A stretch of 64,000 nt of DNA, taken from NCBI RefSeq assembly GCF_040939455.1, contig NC_134119.1:70418890-70482889 (forward strand), given 5' to 3'. Both the position numbers and the translations under genes were made by a program. This stretch comes from Microcebus murinus (Eukaryota; Chordata; Mammalia; Primates; Cheirogaleidae). The notes under the pieces are model-generated. The model worked only from the letters and a program-made list of their open reading frames with translations. It did no database searches and was not told the DNA's origin. Positions within the stretch are counted from its first letter, which is position 1, and each line of letters starts with the position of its first letter. Of this stretch, positions 11,868 to 23,600 are shown one piece after another.

Positions 11868-12020
11868 AATGGTGGGTGCAGGGCGCACCACCTGAAGACT
11901 GGGCACGCTTGAAGCTCCGGCAGAGCGGGATAGGGAGGGGGGCAGGGGCAAGATATGTAACCCTAACAATATTTGTACCCACAGAATTTTGGAAAAAAAT
12001 AAAAAAAATTAAACTATTAA
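11868..12020 (+). mobile_element. Short L1 3'UTR insertion
   Basis: About 150 bp of lemur L1 3'UTR (CTGGGCACGCTTGAAGCTCC, then TATTTGTACCCACAGAATTT and an A-rich tail). It begins roughly 28 bp after the OR stop codon, so it lies in or next to that gene's 3'UTR. Confidence 0.75.
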
Positions 12021-12269
12021 CGAAATTTTTAAAAAATGTCATGAACAGGCAGGCAGGTTTTTGATGAAGAAATGGAACTTGCTCACTTACAGAAAGATGG
12101 GCAAACTCCCTGTGAAATTCAGGAAATGAAAACAGCAGTGGAACAGAAAACAGCAACGCACCCCTCGCTTAATGAAAAATGTTGTGAGCGCGTGTGTCAG
12201 CTCAGGTGCACAGATCACATGTATGAGAATGTGATACATGTGATACATATTTCACAATATTGCCAAATT
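12021..12269. other. Intergenic, no gene
   Basis: A 140-codon open frame starts at 12072 but runs into an L1M remnant and has no recognisable domain. Probably chance. Confidence 0.5.
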
Positions 12270-13190
12270 GTGAAATTTGAAATTAACATTGTTATTTTGG
12301 AAGTGATTTGGAATAACTCAAATGTCCATCAACAGGGATTATTTAAATATATCCACACTGTGGCACAATCTGTTAAAGAGATTAAATTAGACGTGTGGAT
12401 ACAGACATGGGGAGATCATCTAGGTATGTTGTTTAGTTACAATTTTCTAAAAAGCAGCACACGAGCATGTCAAAGTGTTGTGAAGCAATACTGATAATAA
12501 TAATTGTAATAGTTGTTTATGTTCATGTATATCAAACAATTATTAGCAGTGTTTTTAGGGATGAGATCACAGGGGACTCATATTTTATATGTTTGAATAT
12601 TTTGCACTAAGCTTGTATTATTTTAAAATTGAATAAGTAAATGTATTATAAAAGACAGCAGAAATTTTAAAAATTATCTTCTACAGAATGACTTGCTCAT
12701 CATACTCGAAGACTTTTATTTTTATTTTACTTAATAACTCATGTCAACCATGCCTCAAGGGAAATGAGTGTGTCCTGGTATTGCTTGTGGGAGTATATAT
12801 TGGTACATTTTAGAAGAGAAGTTTGTTAGTATATACAAACAGCCTTGAGAATCTGAATGCCCTTACACTTACCAATCGCACTATGGGAATTTATCCTAAA
12901 GCAAAAAGCGAAAGATGGGCAAGGTATTGAACAATGCAGATTCCCATTCAGAACGATTTGCCCAAAGATAACCCAATTACTCATTAAAATAAAGGTAATA
13001 GAAACAAAAGGCCAATAAACTTGTGGAATGATGTTTAATCTTCATCACTAGTAAAGAAATAGAAATGAAAATAAAAAGATTCACTTACACAGATCAAATT
13101 TTTAAAAATTATTTGATAAGACCCAGCATTGATTAAATGTGGGGAAAAGCACTCTTTAAAACTGTGTGGGAACTGCACGAGGAGGTGGTG
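12270..13190 (+). mobile_element. Ancient L1M fragments
   Basis: Plus-strand old-L1 landmarks: AACTCAAATGTCCATCAACA near 12316 (ORF2-end/3'UTR boundary) and further ORF2-end-like blocks near 12780-12900 and 13030-13180. Decayed, possibly two elements. Confidence 0.6.
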
Positions 13191-14139
13191 TTTTTGGAAA
13201 GTTCACAGTCACTTTGACACAGCGTTTACCTGTTTATCTTTGTGCCATAGATAAGGGGGTTGTCTTCCGTGCTGCCCGCCGATGTTTCTAGGCGTCTGCC
13301 TTCCAGACGCATCGAAGCACTACTTTCTGGACCATCTGGGAGTGGGAGAGGTCACCTGATTAGTTTTGGCCGACAAGTAGTGATGTCACTTGGGGGAAAA
13401 TACATTTAATTCCTGGTGCAAGAGCCTTCAGCCCTCTCCTTTCTCTCTTGCACAGTGGCTGGCAAAATTCGAAATGATGCTTGCTTCTTCCGCACAAGTT
13501 CCTGACGATGGTTAACAGAACCCTCCCCACATGCCGGCCTGCAGTGGACATGGAGCACAAGAAACTGATTAAACCTATTAAATTAAGACACTCAGAATTC
13601 AGCAGATTCTCTAGAAGCAGTAGATATTATTATAGCCCTAAATCATTGGACACATGGACATCAACATGACATTCCCTTCTTTCCGTGAGTTATTCATTTA
13701 TTTATTCAACCAGGTTTACCAAGCAGCTAATACATACTGGGCACTGTTCCAGGCATGCGTACTGAGCAGGACTGACGAGGGCCACGCTTCTGTAGTGCTC
13801 ACGTGCTGGCCGCTACATCCACCTCGTGTGAAGTGAGGGCCACGGAAGCCTGGAGGGAGGAGAACTGCATTGTGCCTGAGTTTCAGGGCAGTTAGGGAAA
13901 ATTCCTAAAAGGAGGCCTGAAGCTGGGCCTGCATTCAAAGGCATAACAAGGAAGGGCATGGAATTCCTAGCAGATGGAACAGCACGTGCAAAGTCAGCCA
14001 GATATGCAGAGTAGGACGGGTCATGGTAACGTTGAGTTTAGTGTGGCTGAAACCAAAACATAATTTGGGATTTCGAATTCCCAGTTAAGGATGTTCAGCT
14101 CTGTTTTACAAACAAAAGAGAGATTATGGAGACTTTTTA
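13191..14139. other. Intergenic, with a possible ancient SINE/LINE remnant
   Basis: Near 13690-13790 a sequence of the form TTATTCAACC...GGGCACTGTTCCAGGCA resembles a widely dispersed ancient repeat. No gene recognised. Confidence 0.45.
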
Positions 14140-15310
14140 ATATTTCAAAATAAATTTTCTATTACAAAAGCAATACATGCTTACCACAGAAAATTGCCAA
14201 AAGGCAGCAAAATGAAAACGAAAGCAAATCACTCCCAAAGTCTTTCACACAGTGGCGACCATTTTGCGGTAAAGTATTAATTTCCAAATGCTCCTCTTTA
14301 TACATATATACACACGTATTGCATTTAAAAAATTGAAACATAATTGCACTGTATGTGCTGTTTTATCACCTGATGTTTCCACATTGCAATACACAACTTA
14401 CATCTTTTGTGGTAGTAAATATAAGGTTATTTTCCAGGACCCCATTGTCTGCAGTTTATTTTAACTGATCCTCTATGGTTGAATAGAGAGTTCTTCCAAT
14501 AGTTCTCCACTGAAAGTGCAAAATGCTATGAACATTTTTGCAACTACATTGTTGCAGACATGCTAAAATATTTTCTTAGCAAGAAATTCTTACAATGGTG
14601 TTCTAAGTCAAAGTTCATGCACACTCGGAATTTTGATGCATATTGCCAAATTGTCCTCCAGAAACATTGTACCAATTTCAGTTAATAACTTTTATTTTTA
14701 CTGAAATTTACAAAAAACATTCTCACTTTCCTTGAATTTTGGGGTGTGTGCATCCTCAAATACATCTTATGCAAACATATGGAGACATACGCAAGAGTTT
14801 CTCTTATTAAATGTTTTTAGTTAAAAAAATACAAAAATATGGAAAATTTATTTCGGAACTATTAAAGATTACTAGTCTATATTATGTTGTCATGGGCGTT
14901 TATTTATTAAAATTTTACTTTGGGAAAAATTTTAAATTTATCTTTTCATTACAAACATAGTATGCCTTTATGTCCATGGATAGAGATATAACTAATTCTT
15001 GCTTTTTAAATAGCTTCGTAAGAGTTCACAGTATGGAGCAGCTATAATTTATTCAGTCATGATCTTATTGATGAATGTTCACATTCCAGTTTGGGTCACT
15101 TAAAGTAATGCTATCATAAACAAACTTATACATAAATTCCTGTAGGTTGATGCTTTATTTTCCCTATGAAATACCTCCAAAAGTGGAGGTGTTGGGTGAA
15201 AGTACAGGCAACAATTTGAAAATTTTAATAGATATTACCAGGTTGCTCTCCAAGGAGGTTCTAACAATTTATGCCGCCACCAGCAGCAATGTGTGAGAGA
15301 TTGTGCCCAC
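14140..15310 (-). mobile_element. Ancient L1M/HAL1-type fragments
   Basis: AT-rich, minus-strand old-L1 landmarks in two stretches (about 14140-14730 and 14890-15310), with ORF2-end-like blocks such as GCTCTCCAAGGAGGTTCTAA. Boundaries approximate. Confidence 0.55.
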
Positions 15311-15477
15311 GTCTCCAAAGCATCTTCAGCCGTAGGTGTTAACAGTCACATATTATTTGTTGCAATTAGCGTTTTCCTCCAGTACCAATGATGTTTCTTA
15401 TTTTCACTGGTCATTTGCCTTGTTTCATCTACAAATTTCCCATTTATATTGTCCCTCATCTGCTCTCACATATATCT

Positions 15478-15725
15478 TTTTTTGAGACAGAGTCTCGCTC
15501 TGTAGCCTCAAACTCCTGGGCTCAAGCCATCTTCCTGCCTCAGCCTCCCAAGTAGCTGGGACTACAAGCATATGCTTCCATGCCTGGCTAATTTTTTTCT
15601 GTTTTTTGTAGGAGGTGGGACCTCACTCTTGCTCAGGAGGGTCTCCAACTCCTGGCCTCAAGCCATCTTTCTGCCTCAGCCTCCCAGAGTGCTAGGATTA
15701 CAGATGTGAGCCACCGCGCCTGGCC
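15478..15725 (-). mobile_element. Alu SINE, internally deleted
   Basis: Reverse-strand Alu lacking part of the tail-proximal (right) monomer: GAGTCTCGCTCTGTAGCCTC jumps straight to AAACTCCTGGGCTC. The left monomer is complete to GCCACCGCGCCTGGCC. Confidence 0.85.
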
Positions 15726-15842
15726 ACATATATATTTAAGTATCTTAAAAATATATCTTAAAAGTAGGAGGTTGACCACTTTGGACAATAGTTTGTCAAT
15801 TCCTCAAAACATAGAATCATACAGATTTCAAAAGATCATATA

Positions 15843-16180
15843 GGCCGGGCGCGGTGGCTCACGCCTGTAATCCTAGCTCTCTGGGAGGCCGAGGCGGGCG
15901 GATTGCTCGAGGTCAGGAGTTCGAAACCAGCCTGAGCAAGAGCGAGACCCCGTCTCTACTATAAATAGAAAGAAACTAATTGGCCAACTAATATATATAG
16001 AAAAAATTAGCCGGGCATGGTGGCTCATGCCTGTAGTCCCAGCTACTTGGGAGGCTGAGACAGGAGGATTGCTTGAGCCCAGGAGTTTGAGGTTGCTGTG
16101 AGCTAGGCTGACGCCACGCACTCACTCTAGCCTGGACAACAAAGCAAGACTCTGTCTCAAAAAAAAAATAAAGAAAGAAT
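15843..16180 (+). mobile_element. Alu SINE, lemur-type dimer
   Basis: Starts GGCCGGGCGCGGTGGCTCAC and carries the lemur linker and right arm. Its A-rich tail runs directly into a GA/GGGA simple repeat. Confidence 0.95.
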
Positions 16181-16258
16181 GGGAGAGAGAGAGAGAGAGG
16201 GAGGGAGGGAGGGAGGGAGGGAGGGAGGGAGGGAGGGAGGGAGGGAGGGAGGGAGGAA
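16181..16258 (+). repeat. (GA)n/(GGGA)n simple repeat at an Alu tail
   Basis: About 10 GA units followed by roughly 14 GGGA units and ending GGAAGAAAAA. A tail-seeded microsatellite; poly-purine on + and a possible triplex or G-quadruplex former. Confidence 0.95.
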
Positions 16259-16284
16259 GAAAAAATTAGGGCATGAAAGTTCTT

Positions 16285-16437
16285 TAGTCCAGGGTGGGGA
16301 GGCTGTCCTGTTCTAGGATGTTGAGCATCACCCATGTCCACTGCTCAGCTGGTGCCAATAGTCCTCCTTCAGCTGTGACAGCCAAAAGTTTTCAAGTGTC
16401 CCCTTGGGGCAAAATCATCCCCAGTTGAGAACCACAG
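16285..16437 (+). mobile_element. MER5A-like hAT element, 3' half
   Basis: Matches the right half of MER5A: GCTGTCCTGTTCTAGGATGT, CCCTTGGGGCAAAATCATCC and the terminal GTTGAGAACCACAG. A nonautonomous hAT-Charlie element; the left half is missing. Confidence 0.75.
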
Positions 16438-16562
16438 ATGTCAATGAATATAATATTCACCGGGAATTTAGAGGAAAGTGGCATTGGTAAGAGGGACAGG
16501 TTGCATTCCCAGAGGATCAAGATAAAACAATCAGGGAGTTTAATGATGTATGTACCAGCCTT

Positions 16563-16712
16563 GCCTTTTATTTCCTTTATTTATTTATATATGAGATGGG
16601 GTCTTACTCTGTTGCCCAGGCTGGTCTTGAACTCCTGGGCTCAAGTGATCCTCCTGCCTCAGCCTTCTCAGTAGGTGGGATTACTGTTGACAGCCACCAT
16701 GTCTAGCTTTTT
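16563..16712 (-). mobile_element. Alu monomer (FLAM/FRAM-like)
   Basis: A single Alu-type monomer on the reverse strand: GATGGGGTCTTACTCTGTTG through CAGCCACCATGTCTAGC. No second monomer. Confidence 0.75.
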
Positions 16713-17086
16713 TGTGTGTCGTTCTGATGATGACATCTGGGTCCTCGCTGACCCTGGAGGGATGGCCCTCCCTGAGCTAGCCAATTTCTAAGGGTAGTAA
16801 ACACTTACTTGCAAGTGTGCTTTTCATGCACAAACAAACCAATCCAGGGCTTGTGCCACCAACCAATACCTTTTGGGCTCTTACACTCTAGTCCACTATC
16901 CACCTGTCCTAAACACCCCAGGGTCTGGCACCAGACACCTGGGGACAGTCCCTGTGCCCCAGTAGCCAATCCTGGGCCTGCTTGTTTTGCCTCACCTGCC
17001 CCTTCCCCCAGGATCCATAATAGAGGGTTCCACCCACACGTTCCCCACCTCTTTCTGCCTCTTTGATAAGGAAGACCCCCATCTAT
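16713..17086. other. Intergenic, no gene
   Basis: Unique-looking, moderately GC-rich. Two overlapping open frames on opposite strands here (16809-17066 and 16805-17137) lack any recognisable domain. Confidence 0.5.
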
Positions 17087-17088
17087 TA

Positions 17089-17391
17089 CCATGTTTCCCT
17101 GAAAGTAAGACAGGGTCTTATATTTAATTTTCCTCAAGAAGACACCCTAGGGCTATTTTCAGGGGATGTGTTATTTTTTTTAAATACAGTATAACAATCT
17201 ACATTTATTTCAATATAGTGAAGTCGTCTTCTTCTGGAACATCATCATCACTCTCCAAACCCCGAATTCCATCCTGAATGTCCTGCGACTCTATTTCCTT
17301 TAGATCCGTCGGCCCCGATCTCTCCCGTGGAGCCACAGAGCTGTCACGGGGCGGATGAGAAGGGCTGCTCGTCGTCTTTCCCGCTCTAATA
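17089..17391 (-). mobile_element. Tc1/mariner-like DNA transposon, copy 1 (truncated)
   Basis: Preceded by TA (17087-17088) and starting CCATGTTTCCCTGAAAGTAA, it matches the better preserved copies at 40495-40937 and 41808-42320. Read on -, it encodes the conserved acidic tail GLESDDDVPEEDDFTIL. The opposite terminal repeat is absent; the element breaks off near 17391. It lies about 385 bp from the 3' end of the minus-strand OR. Confidence 0.75.
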
Positions 17392-17406
17392 CATTCTATG
17401 ATGTGC

Positions 17407-17725
17407 ATGAACCTAAAAAACTTGATGCTTGGTGAAAGAAGCCAGTCACATAAGGCCCCATATCACACGATCGCACTCCTATGAAATGTCCAAACTGGCA
17501 GATCCACGAAGACAGAAGGTAGATTGGTGGATTGTTAGGGCTGGGGTGGTGTTGGGAATGACTTCTAATGCATGTGGGGTTTTTTGGGGGGTGAAAAAAC
17601 GTTCTGGAACTAGATAGTGGTGATGGTTGCACGGTTTTGTGAACATACTAAAAAACACTGTGTACATGTGCACACGTTTACAGGGCGAAATGTATGGTCT
17701 GTGAATTATGTCTCAATTAAAATGT
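17407..17725 (+). mobile_element. L1ME/L1MC-type 3' end
   Basis: Plus-strand ancient L1 3'UTR: GATGCTTGGTGAAAGAAGCC, CTAGATAGTGGTGATGGTTG and a terminal TGAATTATGTCTCAATTAAA. It ends about 50 bp from the OR stop codon, so it probably forms part of that gene's 3' flank. Confidence 0.75.
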
Positions 17726-17775
17726 AGAGTATGGATGACCTGAGATTGCCCCATGCCCTGGCCAACTGGTCACCC

Positions 17776-18714
17776 TCAGGACCAGCGCAGCATTCTACGG
17801 AAAGCGGCCTGGACCTCCCTGTTCCGCAGGCAGTAGATGACGGGGTTGCACATGGGCGTGACCACCGTGTAGATGACTGACAGCACCTTGTTGAGGTCCC
17901 TGGCTTCCATGCGGCTGGGCCGGGCATAGATGAAGAGCGTGGCAGAGTAGAAGACGCTCACCACGACCAGGTGGGAGGCGCAGGTGGAGAAGGCTTTGCT
18001 GCGGGCGGCAGCTGATGGCATGCGGAGGACAGTCCTCCCGATGGCCACGTAGGAGGCCACGGCCACGAGCAAGGAGCCCCAGAGGATGACGATGGCCGAG
18101 AGGAAGTCCACCAGCTCCGTCAGGGCCACGTGGGTGCAGGACAGGTTGAGCAGAGGGGAGACATCGCAGAAGAAGTGGTTGACGACGTTGGGGCCGCAGT
18201 AGGACAGGCTGGCGATGCATGCTGTTTTGATCACCGAGACCAGCAGCCCCCCAAGCCATGACGTTACCGCCAAGCCCAGGCACATCCGGGGTCGCATGAG
18301 CAGCGGGTAGTGCAGTGGGCGGCAGATGGCCGCGTAGCGGTCATAGGCCATGGCGGCCAGGAGGGTGCACTCTGTGCAGATGAGGGAGATAAAGAAAAAG
18401 AGCTGGGTCATGCAGGCCGTGAAGGGCACAGGGCGGGGTCCAGCCCAGAGCCCCGCCAGCAGGCTGGGCATGGTCACAGACACGTAGCACACCTCCAGGC
18501 AGCTGAGGTTGCCCAGGAAGAAGTACATGGGCTTGCGGAGCTCCCTGCGCCTGCAGACCAGGCAGATGACGAGCGTGTTCTCCAGGAGTGTCAGCAGGTA
18601 GAGGGTCAGGAAGATGGCAAACAGGGCATCCCTGATGCCCAGCCTGGCAGACAGGCCCAGCAGGACAAACTCCTGGACTCTGGTCAGGTTGCCCAATTCC
18701 AAGGACTTCTCCAT
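17776..18714 (-). CDS. Olfactory receptor, class II, family 6-like (312 aa)
   Basis: A complete odorant-receptor GPCR of the usual length for the family, intronless across the coding region. The ATG (18712-18714) follows an AG acceptor directly. Visible features are an N-glycosylation site at N9 (NLT), LRKPMYFFLGNLS (59-71), C101, TECTLLAAMAYDRYAAIC (114-131), SYCGPN (171-176), HFFCD (180-184), RSKAFSTCASH (238-248), ARPSRMEA in the TM6-TM7 loop, and NPVIYCLRNREV (290-301) with a short basic tail ending RWS. All hallmark class II motifs are intact, so it is probably functional. It resembles human OR6B1/OR6A2/OR6P1-type receptors; a precise orthologue cannot be named from sequence alone. It is the inverted paralog of 10824-11840; the first third is almost identical at DNA level and later parts diverge. 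GC content is far above the flanks. Confidence 0.95.
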   Translation of the reverse strand: MEKSLELGNLTRVQEFVLLGLSARLGIRDALFAIFLTLYLLTLLENTLVICLVCRRRELRKPMYFFLGNLSCLEVCYVSVTMPSLLAGLWAGPRPVPFTACMTQLFFFISLICTECTLLAAMAYDRYAAICRPLHYPLLMRPRMCLGLAVTSWLGGLLVSVIKTACIASLSYCGPNVVNHFFCDVSPLLNLSCTHVALTELVDFLSAIVILWGSLLVAVASYVAIGRTVLRMPSAAARSKAFSTCASHLVVVSVFYSATLFIYARPSRMEARDLNKVLSVIYTVVTPMCNPVIYCLRNREVQAAFRRMLRWS

Positions 18715-18732
18715 CTAAGAACAAAATACACC
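18715..18732 (-). promoter_or_regulatory. Candidate 3' splice site abutting the OR start codon
   Basis: Read on -, TATTTTGTTCTTAG directly precedes the ATG. The tract is weaker than at the plus-strand paralog but identically placed. This supports the start choice and suggests an upstream untranslated exon beyond 18732. Inferred, not demonstrated. Confidence 0.5.
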
Positions 18733-19329
18733 TGCAAAATATTTTGCAAATCTCTCTCTCTATATCTTGCCTTGGGCTAGGTCCAAGCCATTCTCTTATC
18801 TGCATAAATGAAATAATTGTCTGGTCTGTCTGCTTCCATATTTTATTTCTACAGCCTTTTCCACATAGCAGTTACTGGGATCTTCCAAAATCATAGATAT
18901 TATAGGATCACTCACCTGCTTAAAACTCCTCACACAATGGGGGTCCCCACTACCCCCAGAATAAACGGGTTCCTTCACACACCCCACAAGCCCCCCATAC
19001 CTGGATCTTTGCCGGCTGCTTGGGTCCATCTCACGCCAGGCCGCTTCTCTGTGGGCACCCTTTCCTGTCCTCATGTTCCCTGGTCCCCCTGGCCTTAGAG
19101 AACCCCCACATGAGGAGGCTCCTTCTGTCTAGCACTCTCCTTCCTGCTACAGAAGAAAAGAAAAAAAAAAAACCTTCAAGGAAGTGAGGAAAGTCCGTGG
19201 ACTCGGGTCAATGCCCGCCCAGCAACCCAAAGCCTTTGAAAATAAGAGCCTGTTGCTTTACATCTGGCATTGGCTGATATGAGCCTGGACATGTGGCTGA
19301 TGCGGGTAATCCTGTAAGTGGATTGATTG
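18733..19329. other. OR upstream flank with an L2-like remnant
   Basis: About 18870-19140 looks like a worn L2 internal segment (CACCTGCTTAAAACTCCTCA resembles the L2 block ending CTGCTTAAAACCCTCC). Any promoter of the minus-strand OR should lie here or further right; no clear TATA or Olf/Ebf site was identified by eye. Confidence 0.45.
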
Positions 19330-20170
19330 GGTACCTACCACATGCCAGGATTTTGCACGGTTCTCTCACTGAAGGCCTTAAAATAATCTTGAAATATAAA
19401 ATTATATCTTCCCGTTTTGTGCACTTTGCATTTCCATTGTTTTTAACTTAAAAGGAGCTTAAATTACATGTGCAAAAATGACAAAACTTCAAAAGGTATC
19501 AAAGGATATACAGGGAAAGATAACTTTACCTTCCATTTCTATTCTGCTTTGTGAAAATAACTACTCTTACTAATTTCTGTGTGTCTTCCCTGAAATATTC
19601 TCTACTTAATCAAAATTATGTGCATGCATTTTGTGACATTTGTGTGAAAACGAAGGGACATTATATGTAATACATATATTATATTACATATAAACTATTA
19701 TGTGCATGATATGTATGTGTATGTAATCTAGCCCTCATTGTCACACAAATTTCACACACCATACACATTTTTCTTCATCTTGCACTGTTTTACTCAACAA
19801 TACATGTTGGATATTGTTTCATATTAGTAAGCAACTGACTACATTGTTCTTTTTAATAGCTGAAGTAAGTGGTTGCATCAAATTTTATATTACAGTCTCA
19901 TCTTGATGGATATTTAGGTATTTTCCAGTCACTTAGTCCTATCCACAATGCCACATAGTCTTGTGCATATCCTGATGCACATTCTAAAGCACTTCTGTGA
20001 GAGCCGATTCTAGAAGTCACATTGGCCCATCGAAGTGTATGCTTGCTTAAACATTTGAAAGATAGAGCCAAAATTCCACTCCCAAGAAGTTGTCTAATTC
20101 ACATAGCTACTGATAATATATGAGAGTGTCTGTTTCTTTATACCTCTACTGATAATGTGTATTATCAACT
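19330..20170 (-). mobile_element. Ancient MIR and L1M debris
   Basis: An MIR-like piece at about 19330-19400 (GGTACCTACCACATGCCAGG), then AT-rich old-L1/HAL1-type sequence to 20170 with minus-strand L1 landmarks (TTATATTACAGTCTCATCTT, TGAGAGTGTCTGTTTCTTTA). Low-confidence limits. Confidence 0.45.
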
Positions 20171-20204
20171 TTTCAATCTTTATAAACTTGTTCAATAACA
20201 ATAA

Positions 20205-20490
<286 letters not shown>

Positions 20491-21803
20491 AATGTGCATG
20501 TATTTGTTTTGGTATGAGAGGTAGAACATCTTTTTATATGCTTAAAGTTCACTGCAGTTTTTGTTATCCGTACTGTTTGCTACTGTCCTTTATCCACATT
20601 ATTCCTTGGAGAGAGTCTTCTTATTGATTTGTTACTATAACTGTCTTTAAATATAATAATTGAACTTCCAGAGGTGATGTCATCTGCTCAAAATCGTGCC
20701 ACATGGAGCGCTGAAGCAGCGATTCAGGGGCTGCCCAAGCACTTACCACTGGGCTGTGCTTCCAGGGGGTGGGGTTGGTGTCCTGTGACATGACCAGAGG
20801 GGCCAGCTGGGCTGTTGTGACTTGGAGTCAAGAGTGAGCAAAGCTGACGATTAATGGGAACCATGTGAGGCTTTGTTCAGAGAGTCAGATTGTTGGTGCT
20901 GGGGGTGTCTCAGTGGCTGGCCCAGTTCCCTGAGTGCGCAGGTGCCGACGATCAGGCATGAGGCAGAAAACCTCTTTCCCTCGAGACCCTGCACCACCTG
21001 GCCCGCCATTTCTATCTCCAGACGTCCTCCATCTGCACTAGCAAGCCAGGTCTTTCAACATCCCCGGCCCCCAGTTTCTTCACACGGACAGTGAAGGTGA
21101 TCGCAGCCTACCTCACGAACCTGTTGTGAGACTCACAGGCAAAAGCGAAGGTTCTGGGAGGGAAGGCCACCTAGTCAAGCCACAAAGCGAGTTCTTGGCC
21201 ATCTGAGCTCACAACTATTAATATTAATGTTGGAGCTGTCAACGCCTAGATTCTTAGAGGACCTCCACTACAGCACTTTCCAGAGAGCAGGACATCTGTT
21301 GCCAGGGTGGGGTGACCTTAGGTGGCATGTAGATGAATCACTGAAAAAGTTGATTCCTCTTGCCAATTCTCTTTTAACCCCACTGATTAATCAAGAAAAA
21401 TGTCCCAAGTCAGTGCTAGTGTACCCTTAACTTCCTCCTGACATTTTACAAGCTTTCCTTTTAACAAACAGGGAGCAGCCCTCATGCTTTCAGTAGTTCG
21501 AGTGGCAGAGAGAGAATATACTGCTCTTGTTTTATCTTCTCTGATCTTGTTTTTATGGTCATATTCTATTTTTGACATGTGGTTCTTTTGTTGTTGTTGT
21601 TCTCTGGAAAGGTAGAGTTCACTCTTGAAATAAACTTTAATTTAAAAAAAGCAAGTTGACTTAAAGAAAAATGTTAAGTAAACGACAGGCCAGACAGCAC
21701 AGAAATATAGCAAAAATTTGTAAAATGGTATTTGAGTGTTTGGAGATTAAAAAATACTGGACCAGTGTACCTTAATCTTGTAGACTAGGTAAGTGGTGGA
21801 TTG
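20491..21803. other. Intergenic, no gene
   Basis: Mixed unique sequence. MIR-like core traces occur near 20660-20760 and 21060-21190. No open frame has a recognisable domain. Confidence 0.5.
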
Positions 21804-21816
21804 AGGTCCCATGTTT

Positions 21817-22156
21817 GTCTGTTTGTTTTTTATTTTTTGAGACAGAGTCTCGCTTTGTTGCCCAGGCTAGAGTGAGTGCTGTGGCGTCAGCCTAGCTCAC
21901 AGCAACCTCTAACTCCTGGGCTTAAGCGATCCTCCTGCCTCAGCCTCCCGAGTAGCTGGGACTGCAGGCATGCGCCACCGTGCCAGGCTAACGTTTTCTA
22001 TATATTTTTAGTTGGCCAATTAATTTCTTTCTATTTTTAGTAGAGACGGGGTCTTGCTCTTGCTCAGGCTGATTTCGAACTCCTGACCTTGAGCAATCCG
22101 CCCGCCTCGGCCTCCCAGAGTGCTAGGATTACAGGCGTGAGCCACTGTGCCTGCCA
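21817..22156 (-). mobile_element. Alu SINE, lemur-type, with target-site duplication
   Basis: Complete reverse-strand Alu. The 13-bp flanks AGGTCCCATGTTT (21804-21816) and AGGTCCTGTGTTT (22157-22169) differ at two positions and mark the insertion. Confidence 0.95.
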
Positions 22157-22169
22157 AGGTCCTGTGTTT

Positions 22170-22936
22170 ATTGTTGGAGCTGTGGAGAGGTCTGCACTGA
22201 GCCCAGGCGGAGCCAAGGAGGCTTGTGCAGCAGTGGGTGGGGCTGCCCAGTTTCTGAGATAGGCAGTTTGCATTGGCCCTAAAACTGTCAGTGCCCAGGC
22301 AGCTGCCCTTGTCCTGGGCGAGTGGGCCCGAAGCCTCGCCTCTGCCACAAAGTGGTCTCTGTACAGCCCAGCTGCATCTGTCCCAGATAAACAACATGGC
22401 TCATGTTTATTCTACCGCAGCTTGCCTTCTGCCTTTTACAGGGGTTGTCTTTGAAGTAAAACAGACACATCACTGAATCCTAGACATGCCACTTCCTCTC
22501 TAAGGGGCCTTTGGACAGATCACTTAACCTTGCTGAGCCCCTGTTGGCTCACAAATGAATTCCGCATTCTGAGTGTCAAAGGGAAGACTGGAAATAACAA
22601 TACTTCCCTTTTCTCAGCATTTTCCAAATGCCACATGTTGTGTGTTCATACTCATACTCATATTCATTTATCCCCACCACAGCACTGAGAGGACAGCATC
22701 AGTGTCCCTGCCTGACAGATGCACAAACTAAGGAGTCGGTTTCCCAAGCCCCCAGCAGGCAGTGGCAGAGCACAGATTCCACTTCCCAGGTCTGGCCGGT
22801 TTCAGAGCCCTTGATGTTCTTCCTTACTCTTGGGAATTTGGGGTGAAAGTTTCATTTTCTTTTAAACATGTTGGCCAAAGAGGAAAATAAAATTATGTTT
22901 CCATTTTAAGAAGGGAATATTAGAGGCTGGAAGGCT
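22170..22936. other. Intergenic, with MIR-like remnants
   Basis: MIR-type segments near 22495-22560 (GACAGATCACTTAACCTTGC) and 22640-22800. No gene recognised. Confidence 0.5.
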
Positions 22937-23600
22937 GTTGGGGGCTGATTCTGGTGTTATGCCTTATCCTAATCAGTGACTACAGCCTGTGATGTACGTG
23001 TGCTGCCTGACGCAGCAGTAGTCGGCATTTTCTTCAGACACGGTTGCTGCCTTGTGACTTGATAAGACGCCTGAGTTGTTGCACATAAGCAAATGCCCCC
23101 AACTCCCACACGGAGGCCCCTGTGGTGGGAGTCTGGAGGCCATGAGAACAAGAACAGGAAGAACTCTCCCAAGAACTGGCCCCCGATTGATGGTTGGTAG
23201 TCAGTGACGGGTAAGACTCCCCATAGAGGGGGGCGACCTAAGACAGACACAACTGTGGGGGCCAGGGAGGAGCCGCCACTTGGGATTGAGACCAAGAAGC
23301 ACTTCACATGGCTGCATTGTTTTATGTTGCCTCTCTCGGCCTTGGCTTTTGAGCTCTGTCCAGCATCTTAACTTTAGTAACCGTTTTGAGGTCTGAGACC
23401 ATGGGAAATTGTTCCCTTTTGAAACAACTCCAAAATTGGCTGATATTTCTGCTATGCTCAGATGCTCAGGTACAATGAACTAACCTTGGGTCTGGGGGGT
23501 ATAAAAATAAAGCAACCGGTGCATTGGTCACTTGAGTCATTGTCATGTCCATGTGTGTCTGTGTCATATTTTATGTCTGTGTCATCCCCCGTCCTGTAAT
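22937..23600 (+). mobile_element. Candidate solo LTR of an endogenous retrovirus
   Basis: The segment begins TGTTGGGGGCTGA and holds a TATA-like GGTATAAAAATAAAGC near 23498 followed by a T/G-rich block, an LTR-like organisation. No paired LTR, primer-binding site or internal genes are visible, and no flanking duplication was confirmed. An unrelated ancient repeat remains possible. Confidence 0.35.

Noticed and set aside
12072..12494. 140-codon open frame as a small gene
   Set aside because: Most of it overlaps an ancient L1 remnant and it has no recognisable motif.
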